64,000 nucleotides of DNA from Liolophura sinensis (Eukaryota > Mollusca > Polyplacophora > Chitonida > Chitonidae), in NCBI RefSeq assembly GCF_032854445.1, contig NW_027017961.1, positions 310,001 through 374,000 of the forward strand, in the 5' to 3' direction. The position numbers and the translations under genes were made by a program. Position 1 is the first letter of the stretch. Every line of letters starts with the position of its first letter. Below are positions 38,094-49,831 of this stretch, one piece after another. Under the pieces are notes generated by a model. That model was not told where the DNA came from. It did no database searches and saw only the letters and a program-made list of their open reading frames with translations.

Positions 38094-41000
38094 ACAAGAT
38101 GAAGATTGTAATCGACATAATAGCATGTTCAGTTACAAAATGAACATTGTAATCATTGTAATAGCATGTTAAGTTACAAAGTGAACATTGTAATCCTTAT
38201 AATTGCATGTTCAGTTACAAGATGAACATTGTAATCATTATAAAAACATCATCAGCTGCAAGGTGAACATTGTAATCAGTATACAAGCATGCTCAGTTGC
38301 AAAATGGACATTGTAATCATTACAATAGCATATTTAGTTACAAGATGAACATTGTAATCATTATAATCATGTGCTCAGTTACAAGGTGAACATTGTAATC
38401 ATTACAATAGCGTGCTCAGTTACAAGATGAACATTGTAATCATTATAAAAACATGCCCAGTTACAAGATGAACATTGTAATAGTTAAAATAGCATGATCA
38501 GTTACGAAGTGAACATTGTAATCATTATAATAGCATGCTCAGTTGCAAGATAAACATTGTAATCATTATAATATCATTTTCAGTTACAAGATGAAGATTG
38601 TAATCGACATAATAGCATGTTCAGTTACAAGATGAACATTGTAATCATTGTAATAGCATGTTCAGTTACAAAGTAAACATTGTAATCATTATAATAGCGT
38701 CAACGGTTACAAAATCACCATTGTAATCAATATAATAGCATGCTCAGTTACAAAATGAATATTGCAATTATTATATTAGCATATGTAGTTACAAGATGAA
38801 CATTGTAATCATTATTATAGCATATGTAGTTACAAGATGAACATTTTAATCATTATAAAAACATCATCAGTTACAAGGTGAACATTGTAATGAGTATAAA
38901 AGCATGCTCAGTTGCAAAATGGATATTGTAATCATTACATTAGCATATTCACTTACAAGATGGACATTGTAATCATTATAATAATGTGCTCAGTTACAAG
39001 GTGAACAATGTAATCATTGTAATAGCATGTTCAGTTACAAAGTGAACATTGTAATCCTTATAATTGCATGTTCAGTTACAAAGTGAACATTGTAATCATT
39101 ATAAAAACATCATCAGTTGCAAGGTGAACATTGTATTCAGTATACAAGCATGCTCAGTTGCGAAATGGACATTGTAATCATTACAATAGCATATTCAGTT
39201 ACAAGATGAACATTGTAATCATTATAATAATGCGCTCAGTTACAAGGTGAACAATGTAATCATTGTAATACCATGTTCAGTTACAAAGTGAACATTGTAA
39301 TCCTTATAATTGCATGTTCAGTTATAAGATGAACATTGTAATCATTATAAAAACATAAACAGTTACAAGGTGAACATTGTAATCAGTATACAAGCATGCT
39401 CAGTTGCAAAACGGACATTGTAATCATTACATTAGCATATTCACTTACAAGATGAATATTGTAATCATTATAATCACATCATCAGTTACAACATAAGCAT
39501 TGTATTCATTATATTAGCTCGTTCACTTACAAGATAGACATTGTAATCATTATAAAAGCATGTTCAGTTACAAGGTGAACATAGCAATCATTTTTAAAAC
39601 ATGCTCAGTTGCAAGATGAAGATTGTAATCGACATAATAGCATGTTCAGTTATAAGATGAACATTGTAATCATTATAAAAACATCATCAGTTGCAAGGTG
39701 AACATTGTAATCAGTATACAAGCATGCTCAGTTGCAAGATGAACATTGCAATCATTATAATAATGTGCTCAGTTACAAGGAGAACATTGAAATCATTACA
39801 ATAGCGTGCTCAGTTACAAGGTGAACATTGTAATCATTATAAAAACATGCCCAGTTACAAGATGAACATTGTAATAGTTAAAATAGCATGCTCAAATACA
39901 AGATGAGCAATGTAATCATTATAATAGCATGCTCAATTACAAGATGAAAATTGTAATTCGTATAATAGCATGCTCAGTTACAACATGAACATTGTAATCA
40001 TTTTAATAGCATGTTCAGTTACAAGATGAACATTGTAATCAGTATAATAGCATGCTCAGTTACAAAATTAATATTTTAATTATTACACTAGTATGCCCAG
40101 TTACAAGATGAACATTGTAATCAGTATAATAGCGTGCTCAGTTACAAGATGAGCAATGTAATCATTATAATAGCATGTTCAGTTACAAAGTGAACATTGT
40201 AATCCTTATAATTGCATGTTCAGTTACAAGATGAACATTGTAATCATTATAAAAAAATAAACAGTTTTAAGGTGAACATTGTAATCAGTATACGAGCATG
40301 CTCAGTTGCAAAATGGACATTGTAATCATTACATTAGCATATTCACTTACAAGATGAATATTGTAATCATTATAATAACATCATCAGTTACAACATAAGC
40401 ATTGTATTCATTATATTAGCTCGTTGACTTACAAGATAAACATTGTAATCATTATAAAAGCATGTTCAGTTACAAGGTGAACATAGTAATCATTTTAAAA
40501 ACATGCTCAGTTGCAAGATGAAGATTGTAATCGACATAATAGCATGTTCAGTTACAAGATGGACATTGTAATCTTTATAAAAACATCATCAGTTGCAAGG
40601 TGAATGTTGTAATCAGTATACAAGCATGCTCAGTTGCAAGATAAACATTGTAATCATTACATTAGCATATTCACTTACAAGATGAATATTGTAATCTTTA
40701 TAATAACATCATCAGTTACAAAGTAAACATTGTATTTATTATATTAGCACGTTCAATTACAAGATGAACATTGTAATCATTATAAAAGCATGTTCAGTTA
40801 CAAGGTGAACATTGTAATCTTTATAATAGCATGTTCAGTTACAAGGTGGACATTGTAAGTATAAAAGCATGCTCAGTTGCAAAATGGACATTGTAATCAT
40901 TACATAAGCATATTCAGTTACAAGATGAATATTGTAATCATTATAATAACATCATCAGTTACAAAATGAACATTGTATTCATTATATTAGCACGTTCAAT

Positions 41001-41675
41001 TACAAGATGAACATTGTAATCATTATAATATCATGCTCAGTTGCAAGATGAAGATTGTAATCGACATAATAGCATGTTCAGTTACAAGATGAACATTGTA
41101 ATCATTGTAATAGCATGTTCAGTTACAAAGTGAACATTGTAATCCTTGTAATTGCATGTTCAGTTACAAGATGAACATTGTAATCATTATAAAAACATCA
41201 TCAGTTCCAAGCTGAACATTGTAATCAGTATACAAGCATGCTCAGTTGCAAAATGGACATTGTAATCATTGCAATAGCATATTCAGTTACAAGATGAGCA
41301 ATGTAATCATTATAATAGCATGCTTAATTACAAGATGAAGATTGTAATTCGTATAATAGCATGCTCAGTTACAACATGAACATTGTAATCATTATAATAG
41401 CATGCTCAATTACAAGATGAAGATTGTAATTAGTGTAATAGCATGCTCAGTTACAACATGAACATTGTAATCATTATAATAGCATGTTCAGTTACAAGAT
41501 GAACATTGTAATCAGTATAATAGCATGCTCAGTTACAAAATTAATATTTTAATTATTACACTAGTATGCCCAGTTACAAGATGAACATTGTAATCAGTAT
41601 AATAGCGTGCTCAGTTACAAGATGAGCAATGTAATCATTATAATAGCATGTTCAGTTACCTGATGAACATTGTAA
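38094..41675. repeat. 41-bp satellite array, block 8 (deletion derivative)
   Basis: This is a 3582-bp array, exactly 694 bp (16x41+38) shorter than blocks 3 and 6. The missing part lies at about 39737, where a GTTGCAAGAT monomer runs into GAACATTGCAATC. The 5' part follows blocks 3, 5 and 6, and the 3' part follows the end of blocks 3 and 6. The last monomer is TTACCTGATG. No gene is seen. Confidence 0.95.
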
Positions 41676-42957
41676 GAATTTTTTTTAGAATAAATCGCTT
41701 CCAAACTCTGGTATATTCACCTTAGTTTAACTAAACGCCATCATATCGTATTTATGTTAATTACATGTAATATTTTAATAGGCATGTTCTTAAATCAAGT
41801 GGCCCTTTGTTAGACTGTTTAGCCTTTCAAAACGGAAACTACAGGTATGCATATTTAAGAGAACTTATGTTTGTCCTTTTTTAAAACCATTTTCTTTATT
41901 TCTCAATGAAAAATACATGCATTGTTTCGCACCCCTATTTGCAGCGTTCTGGCAATGGGCCAAATGTGTAGAATACGATATCTGTGAAATTAATCTGACT
42001 GCAATAAAATCAGAAAATTCGACCCCAATTCTTTTATGGTTTTCTCTACGGTTCTTCTATATCGGGACTAGTCTTGCTGACAATGGTAACTGATGCTCGT
42101 CGGCAGGTACACGTACGTTAATGAGATCAATAACTTTGTCTCTTTCTTTCAGGACAAATATGTAACTTATTAAACTAACGGTTTTGACAGATAAATGTAA
42201 CAGCTCTGTGATCTCATCATGTTAGAAATGAAATAAAAAATGCGATATAGACGTACTTGAGCTCCTAATATGTTTTTTCCAGAGTGCTTACGGTGGACTT
42301 CGTTTGGATTCTGTGAGGGTTTTGATAGGTTTGTTATATGTTAATTGTGTATTACTGAAAACTCGCTCCACTAACATTATATATACAAACATGTATGCTT
42401 GAAGCCTTCCTTTCACTAGGAAATAAAATAGCCTGAGTAGGAGCCTTGTCAGGTGGGGTTATGTATGGGAGGACTAAGGTTTGCCTGAAGTGAAAGACAT
42501 AGGTACAGTAAATGGCGCAGAGACATACATGTCTTTACAGATAAATGTTATCTGATCGTCAGTTGCACAGATTGGCCCGGATAGCACAGTTGGTAGAGCG
42601 TCCGCTTCGGGACCGGTAGATCCAGGATCAATCCTTGGTCGAGTCACACCTAAGACTTTAAAAGAGGAAGTTGTGACTTCCTCGTTTGGCGTTCAGCATG
42701 AAGGGGATAGTGCAACGACTGGTTGACCCGTTTCAGTATAATGGCTCGGGCGGGGCGGCTTACTTGCCTTCGGTAAGTCGTCTCAGTGATGCAGCACTAA
42801 ATAAAAGAGCGGTGAAAATCCGTCCTGCAACAAGGAGGCACATTAAACGTGCATGCACCCTAATGATTCCTTCGTCGTCATATGACTGAAAAATTGTTGA
42901 GTACGACGTTAAACCCCAAGCACTCACTCACTCACTCAGTTGCACAGCGACATACAT
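41676..42957 (+). repeat. Island 9, short type with L-like 5' alleles
   Basis: It ends at the S breakpoint (1282 bp) but its 5' segment carries the alleles of L islands 4 and 7: TTAAATCAAG, CTTATGTTTG, GCGTTCTGG, AATAAAATC and GTGTATTACTG. This is the signature of a recombinant or gene-converted island. CACAGATTGGCCC just before the SINE is shared only with island 10. Confidence 0.88.
42571..42935 (+). mobile_element. tRNA-derived SINE, island 9 copy
   Basis: A 365-bp full copy between TCAGTTGCACAG repeats at 42559-42570 and 42936-42947. It has one G fewer in the GAAGGGGAT run, as in island 1, and this opens the 67-residue chance frame at 42686-42889. Confidence 0.88.
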
Positions 42958-45900
42958 ACAAGATGAAGATTGTAATCGACATAATAGCATGTTCAGTTAC
43001 AAAATGAACATTGTAATCATTGTAATAGCATGTTAAGTTACAAAGTGAACATTGTAATCCTTATAATTGCATGTTCAGTTACAAGATGAACATTGTAATC
43101 ATTATAAAAACATCATCAGCTGCAAGGTGAACATTGTAATCAGTATACAAGCATGCTCAGTTGCAAAATGGACATTGTAATCATTACAATAGCATATTTA
43201 GTTACAAGATGAACATTGTAATCATTATAATCATGTGCTCAGTTACAAGGTGAACATTGTAATCATTACAATAGCGTGCTCAGTTACAAGATGAACATTG
43301 TAATCATTATAAAAACATGCCCAGTTACAAGATGAACATTGTAATAGTTAAAATAGCATGATCAGTTACGAAGTGAACATTGTAATCATTATAATAGCAT
43401 GCTCAGTTGCAAGATAAACATTGTAATCATTATAATATCATTTTCAGTTACAAGATGAAGATTGTAATCGACATAATAGCATGTTCAGTTACAAGATGAA
43501 CATTGTAATCATTGTAATAGCATGTTCAGTTACAAAGTAAACATTGTAATCATTATAATAGCGTCAACGGTTACAAAATCACCATTGTAATCAATATAAT
43601 AGCATGCTCAGTTACAAAATGAATATTGCAATTATTATATTAGCATATGTAGTTACACGATGAACATTGTAATCATTATTATAGCATATGTAGTTACAAG
43701 ATGAACATTTTAATCATTATAAAAACATCATCAGTTACAAGGTGAACATTGTAATGAGTATAAAAGCATGCTCAGTTGCAAAATGGATATTGTAATCATT
43801 ACATTAGCATATTCACTTACAAGATGAACATTGTAATCATTATAATAATGTGCTCAGTTACAAGGTGAACAATGTAATCATTGTAATAGCATGTTCAGTT
43901 ACAAAGTGAACATTGTAATCCTTATAATTGCATGTTCAGTTACAAAGTGAACATTGTAATCATTATAAAAACATCATCAGTTGCAAGGTGAACATTGTAA
44001 TCAGTATACAAGCATGCTCAGTTGCGAAATGGACATTGTAATCATTACAATAGCATATTCAGTTACAAGATGAACATTGTAATCATTATAATAATGCGCT
44101 CAGTTACAAGGTGAACAATGTAATCATTGTAATAGCATGTTCAGTTACAAAGTGAACATTGTAATCCTTATAATTGCATGTTCAGTTATAAGATGAACAT
44201 TGTAATCATTATAAAAACATAAACAGTTACAAGGTGAACATTGTAATCAGTATACAAGCATGCTCAGTTGCAAAATGGACATTGTAATCATTACATTAGC
44301 ATATTCACTTACAAGATGAATATTGTAATCATTATAATAACATCTTCAGTTACAACATAAGCATTGTATTCATTATATTAGCTCGTTCACTTACAAGATA
44401 GACATTGTAATCATTATAAAAGCATGTTCAGTTACAAGGTGAACATAGCAATCACTTTTAAAACATGCTCAGTTGCAAGATGAAGATTGTAATCGACATA
44501 ATAGCATGTTCAGTTATAAGATGAACATTGTAATCATTATAAAAACATCATCAGTTGCAAGGTGAACATTGTAATCAGTATACAAGCATGCTCAGTTGCA
44601 AGATAAACATTGTAATCATTACATTAGCATATTCACTTACAAGATGAATATTGTAATCATTATAATAACATCATCAGTTACAAAGTAAACATTGTATTCA
44701 TTATATTAGCACGTTCAATTACAAGATGAACATTGTAATCATTATAAAAGCATGTTCAGTTACAAGGTGAACATTGTAATCTTTATAAAAACATGCTCAG
44801 TTACAAGATGAACATTGTAATCATTACATAAGCATATTTAGTTACAAGATGAATATTGTAATCATTATAATAACATCATCAGTTACAAAATGAACATTGT
44901 ATTCAATATATTAGCACGTTCAATTACAAGATGAACATTGTAATCATTATAATATCATGCTCAGTTGCAAGATAAAGATTGTAATCGACATAATAGCATG
45001 TTCAGTTACAAGATGAACATTGTAATCATTGTAATAGCATGTTCAGTTACAAAGTGAACATTGTAATCCTTATAATTGCATGTTCAGTTACAAGATGAAC
45101 GTTGTAATCATTATAAAAACATCATCAGTTCCTAGGTGAACATTGTAATCAGTATACAAGCATGCTCAGTTGCAAAATGGACATTGTAATCATTGCAATA
45201 GCATATTCAGTTACAAGATGAACATTGCAATCATTATAATAATGTGCTCAGTTACAAGGTGAACAATGTAATCATTGTAATAGCATGTTCAGTTACAAAG
45301 TGAACATTGTAATCCTTATAATTGCATGTTCAGTTACAAAGTGAACATTGTAATCATTATAAAAACATCATCAGTTGCAAGGTGAACATTGTAATCAGTA
45401 TACAAGCATGCTCAGTTGCGAAATGGACATTGTAATCATTACAATAGCATATTCAGTTACAAGATGAACATTGTAATCATTATAATAATGCGCTCAGTTA
45501 CAAGGTGAACAATGTAATCATTGTAATAGCATGTTCAGTTACAAAGTGAACATTGTAATCCTTATAATTGCATGTTCAGTTATAAGATGAACATTGTAAT
45601 CATTATAAAAACATAAACAGTTACAAGGTGAACATTGTAATCAGTATACAAGCATGCTCAGTTGCAAAATGGACATTGTAATCATTACATTAGCATATTC
45701 ACTTACAAGATGAATATTGTAATCATTATAATAACATCTTCAGTTACAACATAAGCATTGTATTCATTATATTAGCTCGTTCACTTACAAGATAGACATT
45801 GTAATCATTATAAAAGCATGTTCAGTTACAAGGTGAACATAGCAATCACTTTTAAAACATGCTCAGTTGCAAGATGAAGATTGTAATCGACATAATAGCA

Positions 45901-48548
45901 TGTTCAGTTATAAGATGAACATTGTAATCATTATAAAAACATCATCAGTTGCAAGGTGAACATTGTAATCAGTATACAAGCATGCTCAGTTGCAAGATAA
46001 ACATTGTAATCATTACATTAGCATATTCACTTACAAGATGAATATTGTAATCATTATAATAACATCATCAGTTACAAAGTAAACATTGTATTCATTATAT
46101 TAGCACGTTCAATTACAAGATGAACATTGTAATCATTATAAAAGCATGTTCAGTTACAAGGTGAACATTGTAATCTTTATAAAAACATGCTCAGTTACAA
46201 GATGAACATTGTAATCATTACATAAGCATATTTAGTTACAAGATGAATATTGTAATCATTATAATAACATCATCAGTTACAAAATGAACATTGTATTCAA
46301 TATATTAGCACGTTCAATTACAAGATGAACATTGTAATCATTATAATATCATGCTCAGTTGCAAGATAAAGATTGTAATCGACATAATAGCATGTTCAGT
46401 TACAAGATGAACATTGTAATCATTGTAATAGCATGTTCAGTTACAAAGTGAACATTGTAATCCTTATAATTGCATGTTCAGTTACAAGATGAACGTTGTA
46501 ATCATTATAAAAACATCATCAGTTCCTAGGTGAACATTGTAATCAGTATACAAGCATGCTCAGTTGCAAAATGGACATTGTAATCATTGCAATAGCATAT
46601 TCAGTTACAAGATGAACATTGCAATCATTATAATAATGTGCTCAGTTACAAGGAGAACATTGAAATCATTACAATAGCGTGCTCAGTTACAAGGTGAACA
46701 TTGTAATCATTATAAAAACATGCCCAGTTACAAGATGAACATTGTAATAGTTAAAATAGCATGCTCAAATACAAGATAAGCAATGTAATCATTATAATAG
46801 CATGCTCAATTACAAGATGAAAATTGTAATTCGTATAATAGCATGCTCAGTTACAACATGAACATTGTAATCATTTTAATAGCATGTTCAGTTACAAGAT
46901 GAACATTGTAATCAGTATAATAGCATGCTCAGTTACAAAATTAATATTTTAATTATTACACTAGTATGCCCAGTTACAAGATGAACATTGTAATCAGTAT
47001 AATAGCGTGCTCAGTTACAAGATGAGCAATGTAATCATTATAATAGCATGTTCAGTTACAAATTGAACATTGTAATCCTTATAATTGCATGTTCAGTTAC
47101 AAGATGAACATTGTAATCATTATAAAAAAATAAACAGTTTTAAGGTGAACATTGTAATCAGTATACGAGCATGCTCAGTTGCAAAATGGACATTGTAATC
47201 ATTACATTAGCATATTCACTTACAAGATGAATATTGTAATCATTATAATAACATCATCAGTTACAACATAAGCATTGTATTCATTATATTAGCTCGTTGA
47301 CTTACAAGATAAACATTGTAATCATTATAAAAGCATGTTCAGTTACAAGGTGAACATAGTAATCATTTTAAAAACATGCTCAGTTGCAAGATGAAGATTG
47401 TAATCGACATAATAGCATGTTCAGTTACAAGATGGACATTGTAATCTTTATAAAAACATCATCAGTTGCAAGGTGAATGTTGTAATCAGTATACAAGCAT
47501 GATCAGTTGCAAGATAAACATTGTAATCATTACATTAGCATATTCACTTACAAGATAAATATTGTAATCTTTATAATAACATCATCAGTTACAAAGTAAA
47601 CATTGTATTTATTATATTAGCACGTTCAATTACAAGATGAACATTGTAATCATTATAAAAGCATGTTCAGTTACAAGGTGAACATTGTAATCTTTATAAT
47701 AGCATGTTCAGTTACAAGGTGGACATTGTAAGTATAAAAGCATGCTCAGTTGCAAAATGGACATTGTAATCATTACATAAGCATATTCAGTTACAAGATG
47801 AATATTGTAATCATTATAATAACATCATCAGTTACAAAATGAACATTGTATTCATTATATTAGCACGTTCAATTACAAGATGAACATTGTAATCATTATA
47901 ATATCATGCTCAGTTGCAAGATGAAGATTGTAATCGACATAATAGCATGTTCAGTTACAAGATGAACATTGTAATCATTGTAATAGCATGTTCAGTTACA
48001 AAGTGAACATTGTAACCCTTGTAATTGCATGTTCAGTTACAAGATGAACATTGTAATCATTATAAAAACATCATCAGTTCCAAGCTGAACATTGTAATCA
48101 GTATACAAGCATGCTCAGTTGCAAAATGGACATTGTAATCATTGCAATAGCATATTCAGTTACAAGATGAGCAATGTAATCATTATAATAGCATGCTTAA
48201 TTACAAGATGAAGATTGTAATTCGTATAATAGCATGCTCAGTTACAACATGAACATTGTAATCATTATAATAGCATGCTCAATTACAAGATGAAGATTGT
48301 AATTAGTGTAATAGCATGCTCAGTTACAACATGAACATTGTAATCATTATAATAGCATGTTCAGTTACAAGATGAACATTGTAATCAGTATAATAGCATG
48401 CTCAGTTACAAAATTAATATTTTAATTATTACACTAGTATGCCCAGTTACAAGATGAACATTGTAATCAGTATAATAGCGTGCTCAGTTACAAGATGAGC
48501 AATGTAATCATTATAATAGCATGTTCAGTTACCTGATGAACATTGTAA
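42958..48548. repeat. 41-bp satellite array, block 9 (duplication derivative)
   Basis: This is a 5591-bp array. The length equals block 3/6 (4276) minus 79 bp (one 41-bp and one 38-bp monomer, missing near 44810) plus a 1394-bp tandem duplication. The missing pair is the GACATTGTAAGTATAAAAGC region. No gene is seen. Confidence 0.95.
43850..46637. repeat. Tandem duplication of 34 satellite monomers (1394 bp x 2)
   Basis: Copy 1 is about 43850-45243 and copy 2 about 45244-46637. Private markers occur in both at the same spacing: AACATCTTCAG at 44340 and 45734, ATCACTTTTA at 44451 and 45845. The junction lies in TAATGTGCTCAGTTACAAGG, a sequence found at both ends, as expected for unequal exchange. 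Block 10 carries the markers once. Confidence 0.88.
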
Positions 48549-49831
48549 GAATTATTTTTAGAATAAATCGCTTCCAAACTCTGGTATATTCACCTTAGTT
48601 TAACTAAACGCCATCATATTGTATTTATGTTAATTACATGTAATATTTTAATAGGCATGTTCTTAAATCAAGTGGCCCTTTGTTAGACTGTTTAGCCTTT
48701 CAAAACGGAAACTACAGGTATGCATATTTAAGAGAACTTATGTTTGTCCTTTTTTAAAACCATTTTCTTTATTTCTCAATGAAAAATACATGCATTGTTT
48801 CGCACCCCTATTTGCAGCGTTCTGGCAATGGGCGAAATGTGTAGAATACGATATCTGTGAAATTAATCTGACTGCAATAAAATCAGAAAATTCGACCCCA
48901 ATTCTTTTATGGTTTTCTCTACGGTTCTTCTATATCGGGACTAGTCTTGCTGACAATGGTAACTGATGCTCGTCGGCAGGTACACGTACGTTAATGAGAT
49001 CAATAACTTTGTCTCTTTCTTTCAGGACAAATATGTAACTTATTAAACTAACGGTTTTGACAGATAAATGTAACAGCTCTGTGATCTCATCATGTTAGAA
49101 ATGAAATAAAAAATGCGATATAGACGTACTTGAGCTCCTAATATGTTTTTTCCAGAGTGCTTACGGTGGACTTCGTTTGGATTCTGTGAGGGTTTTGATA
49201 GGTTTGTTATATGTTAATTGTGTATTACTGAAAACTCGCTCCACTAACATTATATATACAAACATGTATGCTTGAAGCCTTCCTTTCACTAGGAAATAAA
49301 ATAGCCTGAGTAGGAGCCTTGTCAGGTGGGGTTATGTATGGGAGGACTAAGGTTTGCCTGAAGTGAAAGACATAGGTACAGTAAATGGCGCAGAGACATA
49401 CATGTCTTTACAGATAAATGTTATCTGATCGTCAGTTGCACAGATTGGCCCGGATAGCACAGTTGGTAGAGCGTCCGCTTCGGGACCGGTAGATCCAGGA
49501 TCAATCCTTGGTCGAGTCACACCTAAGACTTTAAAAGAGGAAGTTGTGACTTCCTCGTTTGGCGTTCAGCATGAAGGGGGATAGTGCAACGACTGGTTGA
49601 CCCGTTTCAGTATAATGGCTCGGGCGGGGCGGCTTACTTGCCTTCGGTAAGTCGTCTCAGTGATGCAGCACTAAATAAAAGAGCGGTGAAAATCCGTCCT
49701 GCAACAAGGAGGCACATTAAACGTGCATGCACCCTAATGATACCTTCGTCGTCATATGACTGAAAAATTGTTGAGTACGACGTTAAACCCCAAGCACTCA
49801 CTCACTCACTCAGTTGCACAGCGACATACAT
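48549..49831 (+). repeat. Island 10, short type with L-like 5' alleles
   Basis: A 1283-bp island almost identical to island 9, sharing CACAGATTGGCCC, GATAGGTTTGTTA and CTTGAAGCC. Private changes include ATCATATTGTATTT and ATGGGCGAAATG. Islands 9 and 10 are separated by 6873 bp and look like products of a recent duplication. Confidence 0.89.
49444..49809 (+). mobile_element. tRNA-derived SINE, island 10 copy
   Basis: A 366-bp full copy between TCAGTTGCACAG repeats at 49432-49443 and 49810-49821. It has a private AATGATACCTTCG. Confidence 0.88.

Larger units (their letters stand above)
25890..39737. repeat. About 15-kb higher-order repeat, unit B (S-L-S, 3' end altered)
   Basis: The unit contains islands 6 (S), 7 (L) and 8 (S) in the same order as unit A. 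Correspondence with 10911-24771 holds to about 39737. There the satellite jumps from the GTTGCAAGAT monomer to GAACATTGCAATC, skipping 694 bp of the block 3/6 pattern, and unit identity is lost. Confidence 0.83.
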
